From positions 62,001-126,000 of the forward strand of contig NZ_QTPP01000019.1 of NCBI RefSeq assembly GCF_003853415.1: a stretch of 64,000 nucleotides of DNA, written 5' to 3'. A model generated the notes under the pieces. It worked only from the letters and a program-made list of their open reading frames with translations. It was not told the origin of the DNA and did no database searches. The translations under genes and the position numbers were made by a program. How positions within the stretch are numbered: the stretch's first letter is position 1; each line of letters opens with the position of its first letter. Of this stretch, positions 36,167 through 48,370 are shown piece by piece. The DNA is from Burkholderia sp. Bp9142. Lineage in GTDB: Bacteria > Pseudomonadota > Gammaproteobacteria > Burkholderiales > Burkholderiaceae.

Positions 36167-37606
36167 TCATTTCCGGACGACGACGGGCGGCATCCACGCG
36201 CCGTCGCTCGCTTGCGGCTTCGGGGCGTAGAGCCGCAGCGCGAGCGCGAAATCGGCGCGCGGCGCCGGCAGCCAGTTGGCCGCATGCGTGCCGCCCGGCG
36301 ACGCCGACACGACCACGTCGATCGAGCCGTCCTGGTTGCGGCGCAGCCGGTCGCGGTCGCCGAGCGAGCGGCGCGTCGAGCCGACGTCGGGCAGCGCGCC
36401 GTTCGTCGCATACGGCGTGAGCGTCCAGAACCCGCGCACCGGCGGCAAGGCACCCGGCGCGAAATGCAGCACGTAGCGGTTCGCGCCGTTCAGCGGATGG
36501 CCGTCGCTGTCGACGCGTACGAGTGCGAGCGTCTCGTCGTCGCGCGTCGCGGTGCCGAACTGCGTATAGGCCGCGTACGCGCGCAGCGCGTAGTCCTGGC
36601 CGTACTTGCCGGCCGTGTCGCCGATCCAGCTCCAGCCGTTCGCGTTCAGCAGGTTCGGCGGCGGCGCCGCGAGCCGCGCGCGCGCTTCGGCGACGCCGGC
36701 CGTTGCGGCGCTCAGGCGATCGCCCGTCCACGGCACCGGGTAACCGGCCGACACGCCGATATCGTTCAGCAGTTCCTGCGCATGCGCGTCGTCGGCGGGT
36801 GGCGGGTTGTCCTGCAGCGCCTGCGCGAAGCGCGTGAAGAACGCCTTCGGGTCGAGCGCCGCGACCTGCTCGGCCGGCGTGCCGCCGCTCGCGGCTTCCG
36901 ACGGCGCGCTGCCCGCATGGACCGCGACCGACGCGCCGCGCGCGCTGCCCGTATGGACGGACAACGGCACCACGCGGATCGCCCGCTGCAGTTTCTTCAC
37001 GTTCGTGAGGTCGCGACCGCCGCTCGTCTGCAGCCGCACTTCGAGCCACGCGTTGGCCGACGGCACGTCGATACGCAACGCGCCCTTCGGCAGCGTGCCC
37101 TGCCAGTCCTTCGCGGCAAAGGCAATCGTTTGCGATCGCGCGGCGCCGTGAGCAACGCGCGCCGTCACGCTCGACGACGACCACAGCACGTTCGTCCACA
37201 TGTCGAGCGCGCGGGCATCCCAGTAGCGCCCGCGGGTGTCCGGCAGCGTGACGATCACCGGCTCCGCGCCGACGTCGAGCCAGCCGGCCGAGTCGAGCGT
37301 GTCGACGCCCGGCAGCGGCGGGTTGAGCGCGCCGACGGGCGGCAGCGCCTGCGCATGACGCAGCGTGTTGAGCGGCGCCTGGCCCGGCTGCGCGCCGTCG
37401 CCGCCCGTCGCGGCTTCCTTCGCGACGTCCATCAGCACGAGCGGATATGCATACACATAGGAATCGGCCACTTCGGCGCGCATCCAGCCGGTTTTCCGCT
37501 GGATCGCGTCCGGTTGCGACGCGCATCCCGCCAGCAGCGCCGCCATGACCAGCGACGCGCCTGCCGCGCGCCGCAGAGAAATTGATTCTCGTTGGTTTTC
37601 AATCAT
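36167..37606 (-). CDS. DUF1254/DUF1214 lipoprotein
   Basis: A 479-residue exported lipoprotein: the lipobox LLAGCAS (Cys about 28) ends the signal peptide. The DUF1254 part starts DSYVYAYPLVLMDVAKEA, and the C-terminal DUF1214 part contains TPYATNGALPDVGSTRRSLGDRDRLRRNQDGSIDVVVS. An Ala-rich insert at about 200-235 is less conserved. Function of the family is unknown. It may be transcribed with the downstream DUF748 gene. Confidence 0.85.
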   Translation of the reverse strand: MIENQRESISLRRAAGASLVMAALLAGCASQPDAIQRKTGWMRAEVADSYVYAYPLVLMDVAKEAATGGDGAQPGQAPLNTLRHAQALPPVGALNPPLPGVDTLDSAGWLDVGAEPVIVTLPDTRGRYWDARALDMWTNVLWSSSSVTARVAHGAARSQTIAFAAKDWQGTLPKGALRIDVPSANAWLEVRLQTSGGRDLTNVKKLQRAIRVVPLSVHTGSARGASVAVHAGSAPSEAASGGTPAEQVAALDPKAFFTRFAQALQDNPPPADDAHAQELLNDIGVSAGYPVPWTGDRLSAATAGVAEARARLAAPPPNLLNANGWSWIGDTAGKYGQDYALRAYAAYTQFGTATRDDETLALVRVDSDGHPLNGANRYVLHFAPGALPPVRGFWTLTPYATNGALPDVGSTRRSLGDRDRLRRNQDGSIDVVVSASPGGTHAANWLPAPRADFALALRLYAPKPQASDGAWMPPVVVRK

Positions 37607-37911
37607 TGAGTACTGGCCGAATATCGTTCTTGTCAGTCATCGCCTTGTTCGACTCACGATCGGCGAAAGCAAGGCACCCCAGCCTGCCCAACCGCCGTTC
37701 GCTGGGCGGGCGCTGATGTCAGGCCGGTATCATAGCGCCTAAGGGCATCCCCCAATATGCCGAATAACGGGTGGAGCGCTAGCCGGACTGCCGTCAGCCA
37801 GGACTTTCCTTGATCCGGCCCCCTATCGAGAGCAGCCCGCCGACTGCACGTACCGGCATGACCGGCGAGAATACGTCGGCCGTCGGCGCGATCCTGCAAC
37901 GCATCGCCCCC
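37607..37911. other. Intergenic region between the DUF1254 gene and copA
   Basis: About 305 bp between divergent genes. Apart from the CueR-type promoter that follows at 37912, no gene, terminator or repeat was found. The copper regulator gene itself is not in the window. Confidence 0.5.
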
Positions 37912-37942
37912 TTGACCTTCCCATGATGGGAATGTTGATACT
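37912..37942 (+). promoter_or_regulatory. CueR/MerR-type copA promoter
   Basis: TTGACC (-35, 37912-37917) and GATACT (-10, 37937-37942) are separated by 19 bp, the long spacer of MerR-family promoters. The spacer holds the perfect 7-1-7 palindrome TTCCCATGATGGGAA (37918-37932). CueR-type activators bind such dyads and untwist the spacer when copper is present. The -10 ends 42 bp before the copA ATG. Confidence 0.88.
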
Positions 37943-37984
37943 GGAGTCATTCGCGGCACGAACCGCGCCTTTGGGGAATCCGAT

Positions 37985-40813
<2,829 letters not shown>

Positions 40814-40835
40814 TGCGGGCCGCGACGAGCGGGTC

Positions 40836-40879
40836 GCGACGAGCGCCGGACCGTCCGATGGCCGTCCGGCGCTCGTCGC
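40836..40879 (+). terminator. Perfect 16-bp hairpin after copA
   Basis: GCGACGAGCGCCGGAC (40836-40851) and GTCCGGCGCTCGTCGC (40864-40879) pair perfectly around a 12-base loop, 22 bp after the copA stop. There is no T-tract, so it may act as a transcript-stabilising or Rho-assisted end rather than a classical terminator. Confidence 0.6.
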
Positions 40880-41012
40880 GCATGGAATGGGGAAAGTGCG
40901 GCGCCAGCCGACCTGCGGGCGCGGGTTGCATGCCCTGCGTCGGGACAGGTAACCGGAAAAAAGCCGCGGAAACAGCCATGCACGTCACCGGCACGCACAC
41001 AAACGGACGGGG

Positions 41013-41492
41013 TCAGCCCGGGACGACCGGCTTGATCAGCGTCGTCGTGATCGGCGCGAAGCCGCAGGCCCGATACAGCGCACGTGCGGCCGTGTTGTGA
41101 TTGAACACCGACAATCCGATTTCGGTGACGCCATGACGGCGTGCCTCTGCCTCGAGCGCATCGAGCGTGCGCGTGGCCCAACCCTGGCGGCGCCGGGACG
41201 GGACGATCTCGAGGTCGTAGATGAACAGCGTGCGGTTCGGCCCTTCGGGCACGATCGCGTACCAGAGGTCGCCGACCGTGTCGCCGCTGGCGGCGTCGAT
41301 CAGCTGGACGAGTGTCTGGCCGGAGGTGAGCAGGCCGTCGGGCAGCAGCGTATCGAAGCAGGCGCGGGCGCGGCCCGCCGCGTCGCCGGACTCGTTCTGC
41401 CCGGATGACACGAGATCGCGCGCGTAGCCGTCAATGGCGCGCGTGCGGTATGCGTGGAATTCGCCGGCCGTCATCGGCCGCATCTGCAGCAT
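41013..41492 (-). CDS. GNAT family N-acetyltransferase
   Basis: A 159-residue GNAT protein. IYDLEIVPSRRRQGWATRTLDALEAEARRHGV is motif A with the acetyl-CoA loop (RRQGWA), and LSVFNHNTAARALYRACGF is motif B. The start at 41492 gives the family N-terminus LQMRPMTAGEFHAYR. It is convergent with copA. The acceptor is unknown. Confidence 0.87.
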   Translation of the reverse strand: MLQMRPMTAGEFHAYRTRAIDGYARDLVSSGQNESGDAAGRARACFDTLLPDGLLTSGQTLVQLIDAASGDTVGDLWYAIVPEGPNRTLFIYDLEIVPSRRRQGWATRTLDALEAEARRHGVTEIGLSVFNHNTAARALYRACGFAPITTTLIKPVVPG

Positions 41493-41600
41493 GGCCCGGG
41501 TGTCGCGAGGGAAGTCGAACTTCCAGTGTAGCGGGACGGCCGCACCGGCGCGCGAGGCGGCGGTGGAAAACGGGCAGGCAGTTGCGGCGGGCGCCGCGCA

Positions 41601-41640
41601 GAATCAGCGAATCAGCGAATCAGCGAATCAGCGAATCAGC
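41601..41640. repeat. Five tandem copies of the 8-mer GAATCAGC
   Basis: Exactly five perfect head-to-tail copies of GAATCAGC. The last copy contains the stop codon of the 51-aa gene on the minus strand (TCA at 41636-41638). An 8-bp unit is prone to slippage; because every unit carries the TCA, gain or loss of units would leave the stop in place. Confidence 0.9.
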
Positions 41641-41791
41641 GACGATACAGGACGATCGGCACGAGATTCGCACGACGCACGCGCTCGGCTTCGGCGTGAC
41701 GCGCGGCGTACGAGTATTCGGCGTCGAGCGGCAGGTGCGGGGAGACGAACAGGTCGTCGATCTTTTGCAGCAGGGCGAAAATGAAGCTCAT
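41636..41791 (-). CDS. Small 51-residue protein
   Basis: ATG at 41791 preceded by AGGAG; reads MSFIFALLQKIDDLFVSPHL followed by a Tyr/Ala/Arg-rich middle (AEYSYAARHAEAERVRRANL) and PIVLYRR. The N-terminal amphipathic or membrane-touching helix and length recall the short DUF3563/YjiS-like proteins common in Burkholderia, but this is a resemblance only. The gene has a promoter with two AGGGTTTTCCCT dyads and its stop lies in an 8-mer tandem repeat. Confidence 0.7.
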   Translation of the reverse strand: MSFIFALLQKIDDLFVSPHLPLDAEYSYAARHAEAERVRRANLVPIVLYRR

Positions 41792-41815
41792 GTGAGACTC
41801 CTGACAGATGGCGCT

Positions 41816-41857
41816 AGGGTTTTCCCTTAGATTGACTCCATTCTAAGGGTTTTCCCT
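41816..41857. promoter_or_regulatory. Paired AGGGTTTTCCCT operators, promoter of the 51-aa gene
   Basis: Two identical 12-mers at 41816-41827 and 41846-41857, 30 bp apart, with the inverted pair CCCTTAGA / TCTAAGGG between them. On the minus strand, TGGCAG (41868-41863), a 17-bp spacer and TAGAAT (41845-41840) form a promoter, so one dyad lies between -35 and -10 and the other just past the start site. The placement suits cooperative repression. Confidence 0.65.
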
Positions 41858-41966
41858 GAACTCTGCCAGCTCCCCGCATCCGTTTGCCGCACCCGCGCCA
41901 CCGCCGACGGACAGACCGTCATCACCCGCCTTGTCAGGCCTTGGTTTGCAGGTAGGGTCGGAAGAT

Positions 41967-43193
41967 TCAGTGCGTTCGACGCGCGCGCCTTGTGGCTGCC
42001 GCCTCACGGTTCGCGTTGCGCTGAAGCCGGTCGACCTGCGACAGCATTGCTTCGTGGTGTTCCGCGAGTGTCATCAGCGTTGCCTGCTGCGTCGACAGAT
42101 CCGCGGCCAGCCGGTCGATCCGCTGTTGCCGGGCTTCCAGATCCTGCTTCAGGTTCGCGATCTGCCGCGTTTGCAGCACCAGCGCGACGAGTCCCGCGAA
42201 CACGACGGCCGCCAGCGCCAGCAGCAGCCGGTTGACGCGGCGCATCTCGCGATCGGCCGCCTGCTTGATGCCGGCCGTCTCGGCCTGCAGCGTGGCAAGC
42301 CGATCCGACAGCGGACGTAGATGGGTGTCGGGATCGAAGGCCGGCGCGGCCGGTTGCACGCGATCCGCCGACGGCTTCGTCACGAACGACGCCGCGGACG
42401 CCACCGGCGGCACGACCGGCGAGGCCGACGCCGCGGTTGCTCGCGCAGCGTCGCGAGGACTCGCGGCGATCGCGGCAATCGCGGCAACCGCGGGCTCGGC
42501 CGGTTCGGCCGTCGCCTGCGGTTCAGCGGATGGTGCGGTATGCGCCGGAGGCGATTCCGGCTCGGCGCCGACAGCCGCCGCTTCCGGCACGCTGCGCACC
42601 GCTGCCGCTTCGCGTGCGCCGGCGGCCGCACGTCGCTTGCCGCCGGAGGATGCGCGACGCCCCTTCGTGGTCTCGCCTGGCGTCCGCGCGGCTTCGGCGT
42701 GCCCGACGGGCGCGGCGGCATCATCGGACTGTCGCACGTCGGCGAGCTTCGCTGCGTCGGCATCGCGCGCGGCATCGGCATCGGCATCGGCATCGGCATC
42801 GACCGTCTCACCGTTTTCATGTGTCGATGCCGCCCCTGTCGTCGTCGCGACGTCGAGCGTGTGCTCCGCCACACCGGCAGCGTCGCCGGGGGCGGTGAAT
42901 CCGTCCAGTGTCGCCTGCCGGCCGGCGTCCTCGCCGTCCGGCACCGTCTCGCCGTCCGCCACCGCGTCGTCGCGCGCAACGGCCGGCGCACGCGCCGCCG
43001 GCTCGAGCACCGGATCGCCGAACAGGTCGAGCGTGCGTTCGTCCCGCGGCGCATCGCCGCCCGCCGTGTTGCCGGGCCGCGCGGTTGCCTTGGCGGCGGT
43101 GTCTGCCGCGGCCGCGATGGCGCGCGGGCGAGAACGGGCCGACGAGCGGTCGGAGCGGGAACGGGAGCGAGGTGGGGAAACGGATTCGGTCAT
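41967..43193 (-). CDS. Low-complexity single-span membrane protein
   Basis: A 408-residue protein. Residues about 1-25 are Ser/Arg-rich; about 30-270 are Ala/Asp/Glu/Pro-rich and low in complexity, with an alternating Asp-Ala run near 130-145; about 272-315 resembles a coiled coil (RPLSDRLATLQAETAGIKQAADREMRR); one transmembrane helix follows (LLLALAAVVFAGLVALVLQ, about 318-336), then a second coiled coil rich in Gln/Leu. The topology suggests an envelope linker protein with a long disordered cytoplasmic arm. No family was recognised. The Asp-Ala run is encoded by GGCATC hexamers at 42771-42800. Confidence 0.72.
   Translation of the reverse strand: MTESVSPPRSRSRSDRSSARSRPRAIAAAADTAAKATARPGNTAGGDAPRDERTLDLFGDPVLEPAARAPAVARDDAVADGETVPDGEDAGRQATLDGFTAPGDAAGVAEHTLDVATTTGAASTHENGETVDADADADADAARDADAAKLADVRQSDDAAAPVGHAEAARTPGETTKGRRASSGGKRRAAAGAREAAAVRSVPEAAAVGAEPESPPAHTAPSAEPQATAEPAEPAVAAIAAIAASPRDAARATAASASPVVPPVASAASFVTKPSADRVQPAAPAFDPDTHLRPLSDRLATLQAETAGIKQAADREMRRVNRLLLALAAVVFAGLVALVLQTRQIANLKQDLEARQQRIDRLAADLSTQQATLMTLAEHHEAMLSQVDRLQRNANREAAATRRARRTH
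42771..42800. repeat. Five tandem GGCATC hexamers inside a coding region
   Basis: Five perfect copies of GGCATC encode an alternating Asp-Ala run on the minus strand. Being a multiple of three, changes in copy number would vary the protein length without a frameshift. Confidence 0.85.
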
Positions 43194-43310
43194 GGAGTCG
43201 GATGACAGGCCCGCGAGCGCGGAATCGGAGGTCGAACGGAATCAGTGACGGCCATTGTCGCATGACCGATCGCCGATCCGGCCGATCGGATGCCGTCCAC
43301 GCGTCGCCCG

Positions 43311-43700
43311 ACAACCGGTTGCGTTCCACGAACCGCGTCACGCACGACAGCCCGCACAGCTTGTCGCCGATCGCACGGCATTCGAGATCCGACACGCGGC
43401 CGAGCGCGATGCGCACCTCGTCGTGCCCGCGCCGAGGAAACCGATGCCCGACAGCACCTGCGCGGCGATCCGCGACGGATCGAGCACGATGTGATCGCGG
43501 CTGCCGAGCACATCGGCAAAACCGAACGCCGATACGCTCATGACGAGCGTCGAGCCGACACCGACCGGCATGGGCGTGCGCAGGCCGGCCGCCCATGCAA
43601 GGCGCTCGCGCTCGAAGCCGATGACGCTGCCGAGCGCCGCCGCGAGAACCAGCCGCATCGCGAGTGCCTGGTTGCCGAGCGTCGCATTTGTGTCCTGTTT
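43311..43700 (-). pseudogene. mgtC/sapB-family pseudogene with internal deletion
   Basis: The N-terminal membrane part of an MgtC-like protein is clear (LVLAAALGSVIGFERERLAWAAGLRT...SAFGFADVLGSRDH...IAAQVLSGIGFLGAGT). At about 43432 this joins, in another frame, a piece that fits the C-terminal ACT-like domain (VRIALGRVSDLECRAIGDKLCGLSCVTRFVER). The middle of the protein, including the remaining helices, is missing. The start is also unclear. MgtC proteins help survival in low Mg2+ and in macrophages; this copy should be inactive. Confidence 0.75.
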
Positions 43701-43792
43701 TGAGGACGGCGCGCGGAATGGTTTATCCTTGGCCCCGGCCGCGCCGCTCCGGGCCGCGCCGACTCAATTCGATCCAAGCGTTCATTCCCGCC

Positions 43793-44902
43793 ATGTCCGT
43801 TCCCGATTCCGCTTCCGCCCAGGCCGCCCGATTGCGCGACCATTTTGCGCACGTCATCTTGCCGATCTGGCAGGGTTCAGGGTTCGACCGCACGCTGCGG
43901 CTGCCGTTCGAGGCCGTCGATCCGGCCACCCATGCACCGCTGCCCGTCACCCGTTATCGCGCCATGGCGTGTGCGCGGCAACTGTTCGTGTTCGCGCAGG
44001 CCGGCAACACCGCGCACGCCGCCACGCTGTTCGAGTCGCTGTGCAGCCGCTTCCGCGACCCGCGCCACGGCGGCTGGTTCTACAGCGTCGACGCGCAAGG
44101 CGCGCCGCTCGACACGAGCAAGGACCTGTACACGCACGCGTTCGTCGTGTTCGCGTGCGCCGCATGGCATGCGGCGTCGGGTGACGCCGCCGCGCGCACG
44201 GTCGCCGAGGACACCGCCGCACTGATCCAGGACCGCTTCGCGCCGCAGCCGGGTGACGCGCTGCTCGACGCCGCGCGTCACGCCGATTTCTCGTCGTCGG
44301 GCAGCGGCGCGCTGCAGAACCCGCTGATGCACCTGACCGAAGCATGGCTCGCGGCCGCCGATGCGTTCGGCGACGCGGCGTTCGACGATGCGCTCGCGCG
44401 CACCGCGCAGGCCGTCGAACGCACGTTCGTCGATCCGGCGACCGGCTGCGTCGCCGAGCTGCCGCTCGGGGCGGCCGACAACCGCTTCGAGCCCGGCCAC
44501 CAGTTCGAATGGTTCTATCTGGTCGACGCGGCCGGTGCTCGGCTCGCGCAGACCGGGCTCCCCGACGCGCTCGCGCGCGCGTTCGCATTCGCCGAACAGC
44601 ACGGCATCGATCCACAGACGGGCGCCGTGTGCGCGGCGGTCGACGCGCAAGGCACATGCATCGACGGCACGCAGCGGATCTGGGCGCAGACCGAATACCT
44701 GCGCGCGCTCGCGACGCACGGCGGCACGCCGGCCTCCGCGCCGCTCGCGCAGCAGATCGAGCGCTTCGCCGCGCGCTTCCTGCATCCGCGCGGCTGGTTC
44801 GAGTGCAAGACGGCCGACGGGCATGTGTCGCGCGCCGACATGCCGTCGACGACGCCCTACCACCTCGCGACCGCTTACGCGGCGCTGCCCGCCGTGTCGT
44901 AA
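43793..44902 (+). CDS. AGE-family sugar epimerase/isomerase
   Basis: A 369-residue (alpha/alpha)6-barrel protein of the N-acylglucosamine 2-epimerase family. Conserved pieces are [18 protein letters not shown] near residue 57, [27 protein letters not shown], and [13 protein letters not shown] with the catalytic-site His. Members include D-mannose isomerases and cellobiose epimerases, and the substrate is not fixed by sequence. Its last 28 bp overlap the 3' end of the convergent chemoreceptor gene. Confidence 0.87.
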   Translation: MSVPDSASAQAARLRDHFAHVILPIWQGSGFDRTLRLPFEAVDPATHAPLPVTRYRAMACARQLFVFAQAGNTAHAATLFESLCSRFRDPRHGGWFYSVDAQGAPLDTSKDLYTHAFVVFACAAWHAASGDAAARTVAEDTAALIQDRFAPQPGDALLDAARHADFSSSGSGALQNPLMHLTEAWLAAADAFGDAAFDDALARTAQAVERTFVDPATGCVAELPLGAADNRFEPGHQFEWFYLVDAAGARLAQTGLPDALARAFAFAEQHGIDPQTGAVCAAVDAQGTCIDGTQRIWAQTEYLRALATHGGTPASAPLAQQIERFAARFLHPRGWFECKTADGHVSRADMPSTTPYHLATAYAALPAVS

Positions 44903-46503
44903 CCGGCGCCGGCAAACGACGACGCCGCGCGCTCATCGCGAACACCGCGAGCCGCGCGCGCGTCGCCCAGCTCGAAGACCGACACCGCCTGCATCAGGTG
45001 CGCGGTCTGGTCGTTCAGCGACGCGGCGGCCGCCGCGACCTCCTCCACCAGCGCCGCGTTCTGCTGCGTCAGCTGGTCCATCTGCGTGACGGCCTGGTTC
45101 ACCTGCTCGATGCCGACGCTCTGCTCGACCGACGCGGCCGTGATCTCCGACATCGTCTGCACGACGCGCGTGATCGATGCCGATACCGTCCGCATCGCGT
45201 CGCCGGCACGCTCGACGAGTTCCGAGCCGCCGTCGATCTGCGCGACCGACGCCTCGATCAGCGCCTTGATCTCCTTCGCCGATTGCGCGCTGCGCTGCGC
45301 GAGCGAGCGCACTTCGCCCGCGACCACCGCGAAGCCGCGGCCCTGCTCGCCGGCCCGCGCGGCCTCGACCGCCGCGTTCAACGCGAGGATGTTGGTCTGG
45401 AATGCGATGCCGTCGATCACCGAAATGATCTCCGCGATCCGCCCGGAGCTCTGCGCGATGCCGCGCATCCGGTCGATCACGCTGTCGACCACGCCGCCGC
45501 CGTGGCGCGTCGCGTCGAGCGCCGCGTCGGCCAGTGCGCTGGCCGCACGCGCGCTGTCGGTGTTCTGGCGCACCGTCGCGGTCAGTTCCTCCATGCTCGC
45601 GGCGGTTTCCTCGAGCGACGCGGCCTGCGTGCCCGTGCGCGCGGACAGGTCCGCGTTGCCGCCGGCGATCTCGCCCGCGCCGAGGTGGATCGCGTCGGAC
45701 GCTTGACGCACGGTACGCACGGTGTCCGCGATGCTCGCCTGCATCGCGGCGAGGCCGCGCAGCATCCGGTCGATCTCGAACACGCCGCCCGCCCGCACGG
45801 CTTCGTCGAGCCGGCCATGAGCGATCCGCTCGAAATGGCGGCCGGCGTCGTCCAGCGGCGCAACCACCGCGCGCCGCGCGGCCGCGTAGATGGCCGCGCT
45901 CGCCGCGAGCATCGCCACCAGCAGCACGATGCCGACCCACTTGAACCACTGGATCCCGCCGTCGATCGTGTCGAGCGCGGCGCGGCTCGACGCGCCGCCG
46001 TAGTCGGCGAAGCGGTGCAGTTCGGCCAGGTACGCATCCTGGAAGCCTTGTGTCGGCTGGTCGAGGAACGCCTGGATGTTGTCGGCGTCGAGGAACTGCA
46101 CGAGTTCGCCGAGCGCGCCGCGCAGCGCGCGATAGCGCTCGGCGAGCGCCGCGACGCGCGCGCGGTTCGTTGCATCGACGGCCCGCGCGGCCGTCAGCGC
46201 GCCGAACGCCTTGTCCGCTTCGGCGAGCGAAGCGCTGGCGTGGCGGATGATCTCGTCGGGCTTCGGGCCGCCGCGCACCATCCGCGTGCCGGCACGCGAC
46301 AGGTTCACGCGTGCGTCGAGCAGCCGCTCGGTCGCCTGGCTGGCTGCGTCGACCTGCGCGATCGCGACGTTCGACAGGTCGTCGACGCCGCTGCGCGTCG
46401 ACGCGAGCGCCCAGAAGCCGAGCGCCTCGATCGCGAACAGAAAGAGGCAAAACACGGTCAACACGCCGAGCAGACCCGACGCGAGCTTGATTTTTCCGAA
46501 CAT
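44875..46503 (-). CDS. Methyl-accepting chemotaxis protein
   Basis: A 542-residue chemoreceptor: TM1 at about 10-33, a four-helix-bundle ligand domain (about 34-185), TM2 at about 190-210, HAMP to about 265, and the methyl-accepting domain with the hairpin tip [49 protein letters not shown]. No CheR/CheB-tethering pentapeptide (NWETF-like) ends the protein. The ligand is unknown. The 3' end overlaps the convergent epimerase gene. Confidence 0.93.
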   Translation of the reverse strand: MFGKIKLASGLLGVLTVFCLFLFAIEALGFWALASTRSGVDDLSNVAIAQVDAASQATERLLDARVNLSRAGTRMVRGGPKPDEIIRHASASLAEADKAFGALTAARAVDATNRARVAALAERYRALRGALGELVQFLDADNIQAFLDQPTQGFQDAYLAELHRFADYGGASSRAALDTIDGGIQWFKWVGIVLLVAMLAASAAIYAAARRAVVAPLDDAGRHFERIAHGRLDEAVRAGGVFEIDRMLRGLAAMQASIADTVRTVRQASDAIHLGAGEIAGGNADLSARTGTQAASLEETAASMEELTATVRQNTDSARAASALADAALDATRHGGGVVDSVIDRMRGIAQSSGRIAEIISVIDGIAFQTNILALNAAVEAARAGEQGRGFAVVAGEVRSLAQRSAQSAKEIKALIEASVAQIDGGSELVERAGDAMRTVSASITRVVQTMSEITAASVEQSVGIEQVNQAVTQMDQLTQQNAALVEEVAAAAASLNDQTAHLMQAVSVFELGDARAARGVRDERAASSFAGAGYDTAGSAA

Positions 46504-46763
46504 GGGGGGAGATTCCTGGAGAGCCGACGATGGAGCAATGCCCCGGCATTAGCGGCATTTCTTCGTCGGACTTTAGGCTTCCGGCCTGGGCATCTCCGTC
46601 ATTACCGCCGAATCGCCCGCAAACGAGCACAACTCGCGCGCTCGGCGCAATAATCGCGTCGCATCGCGCCAGCAATTGCGCGAAATGCGGACGAATTTCC
46701 TTGCTTATCCGCAGCCCCCTTCCTAGAGTTCAGCGCAAGCGGACACGGATTGCGAGGCAGTCG

Positions 46764-47207
46764 ATGACGGACATCACGGACCACGCGCGCGGCGCATTGC
46801 GCGCGCAACCGTTCAGCATGCTGCTGGGCACGGAGCTGATGCATATCGGCGACAACGAGGTGTCGCTGTGCCTGCCCGTGCGGGAAGAACTGCGGCAGCA
46901 GCACGGCTTCGTGCACGGCGGCGTGATCGGCTATCTCGCCGACAACGCGCTGACGTTCGCCGGCGCGCTCGTGCTCGGCCCGCGCGTCATCACCGCCGAA
47001 TACAAGATCAACTACCTGCGGCCGGCCGTGAACGGCACGCTCGTCGCGCGCGCGAAGGTTGTCTACGCGGGCCGGCACCAGGCGACCTGCCAGTGTCATG
47101 TGTTCGTCATCGACGGCGATCACGAGCGGCTCGTCGCGATCGCGCAAGGCACGATCAATCGGGTCGGCGACGGCAAGATGCCGGACGCGCCGGAGGAAAC
47201 GGCGTGA
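46764..47207 (+). CDS. PaaI-like hotdog-fold thioesterase
   Basis: A 147-residue thioesterase. QQHGFVHGGVIGYLADNALTFAGAL is the hotdog helix with the HGG motif, and EYKINYLRPAVNGTLVARAKVVYAGRHQATCQCHVF the sheet. The start at 46764 follows GAGGCAG. It should hydrolyse acyl-CoA esters in the cytoplasm; substrate unknown. Confidence 0.88.
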   Translation: MTDITDHARGALRAQPFSMLLGTELMHIGDNEVSLCLPVREELRQQHGFVHGGVIGYLADNALTFAGALVLGPRVITAEYKINYLRPAVNGTLVARAKVVYAGRHQATCQCHVFVIDGDHERLVAIAQGTINRVGDGKMPDAPEETA

Positions 47208-47240
47208 GAACGGTTCGCCGCCGATCTGCTTCGGCGAGCC

Positions 47241-47945
47241 TTATTCCTTGTCCTGAACCGAAAATTGAAATGGAACGTCCGGACGCATGAATCGAAGCCG
47301 AATGTCGTTCAGGACGGGGACGAAGCGTCTCTTTTCAAAAGCGTAGTACGACATGAGAAGGCCAATGCGAGACGCCTGCGCATCGTCCAGCAGATAGCTG
47401 TTCTTCGGAAAGGCAAGCTTCCCGTCCTGTGTTGCCAATACAGCCCGACAGGACGAAAGCAGGCTGGGCAAATGAAGGAACGTCACGCGCTTTTTCGCCG
47501 CAAACGGATTGATCAGCAGGTAAATCTGCCGGTGGCGGTTCGCTTCGCCCGACCCGCTGCCGCTTCCTTCCACGCAGAGAGCGGACGGGCGATGGCGCAT
47601 GCCTTGGGCAAAAAATACGCTGGCGCTGCCAGGGTAAATTTCAACTGGATGCTCACCCGGGAAAGTCGTGGCATTCGAAAAGCGATGGATTTTTCCGCCA
47701 ATCGCGATGCGGTTCCCCGCCAGTTCGACGTGTACGGTCTTCCCGTCCGACTCGACGCTGAAATCTCCGTAGATATCCCCGCCTCGATCGGAATATAAAA
47801 CGCTTGCGTCGTGCTCGATCGGGCCGCCAAACGCCGCACGCGATTGGGCTGCATAGAACGCGTCATAGCTGCCGTAGGTCGTCGAGCCATGGGCGCTGCT
47901 TGCGAAGGCCGCCAGGATAGCCGCCCACATCACTGCAGATTTCAT
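47241..47945 (-). CDS. Hypothetical exported protein
   Basis: A 234-residue protein with a Sec signal peptide (AVMWAAILAAFASSAHG, cut at about 20). The mature part has two Cys (about 122 and 165), a Gly/Ser stretch (EGSGSGSGEANRH) and many aromatic residues; no known domain was recognised. Codon use is less GC-biased than in the neighbours. Its start overlaps the stop of the next upstream gene by 4 bp (ATGA), so the two are coupled. Confidence 0.65.
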   Translation of the reverse strand: MKSAVMWAAILAAFASSAHGSTTYGSYDAFYAAQSRAAFGGPIEHDASVLYSDRGGDIYGDFSVESDGKTVHVELAGNRIAIGGKIHRFSNATTFPGEHPVEIYPGSASVFFAQGMRHRPSALCVEGSGSGSGEANRHRQIYLLINPFAAKKRVTFLHLPSLLSSCRAVLATQDGKLAFPKNSYLLDDAQASRIGLLMSYYAFEKRRFVPVLNDIRLRFMRPDVPFQFSVQDKE

Positions 47946-48349
47946 CGGTATGCCTTTCCCCCGCTCGCTTTCGGGTCGTCGGGATCGTGCGTCCAGGATA
48001 CCGTGCTACCGTGCGCGGCCGTCGACACCCATACCGAGTTGTAGCGCCCGCGTTCACCACCGTCGACGATTTTCCCAGTTCTCCTATGACGGATTTTCCA
48101 TCGAACGATGACCTCACGCCGCTTCTCCGGTACGCTGAAAATGTTGTCTGACGGGGAGCCCCATTTGAAGCGGTCACGTACCTTGGGATGGTTGCCTCTA
48201 TTGATAAGGATTGCCATACGAAAAATTGACTTGCGATTCATCGTCGTGACATGTATTTGTAGCTGGCGGAGACGCGTGGACTCCCCCATTTCGTCGATCG
48301 CATGTCCGAACACGAGCGATGCAACATCGCCCGCAAGCGACGGCAGCAC
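47942..48349 (-). CDS. Hypothetical protein coupled to the exported protein
   Basis: Up to 135 residues; the start is uncertain (GTG at 48349, or ATG at 48289 or 48241, none with a good ribosome site). The most protein-like part begins NRKSIFRMAILINRGNHPKVRDRF and continues VRWKIRHRRTGKIVDGGERGRYN to a tail rich in Trp, Ser and Asp. No family was recognised. It lies between the RelE toxin gene and the exported-protein gene on the same strand in AT-richer DNA, and may be a remnant of a longer gene. Confidence 0.5.
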   Translation of the reverse strand: MLPSLAGDVASLVFGHAIDEMGESTRLRQLQIHVTTMNRKSIFRMAILINRGNHPKVRDRFKWGSPSDNIFSVPEKRREVIVRWKIRHRRTGKIVDGGERGRYNSVWVSTAAHGSTVSWTHDPDDPKASGGKAYR

Positions 48350-48370
48350 GCGCGCCGGGCGTCGTCCGGT

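Noticed and set aside
41601..41640. Phase-variable switching of the 51-aa gene by the octamer repeat
   Set aside because: Every unit contains the stop triplet, so change in copy number does not alter the reading frame or the protein end.
43338..43658. Intact short MgtC-like protein of 106 residues
   Set aside because: Its C-terminal 30 residues are out-of-frame sequence, and the true C-terminal domain follows in another frame, so a deletion is the simpler reading.
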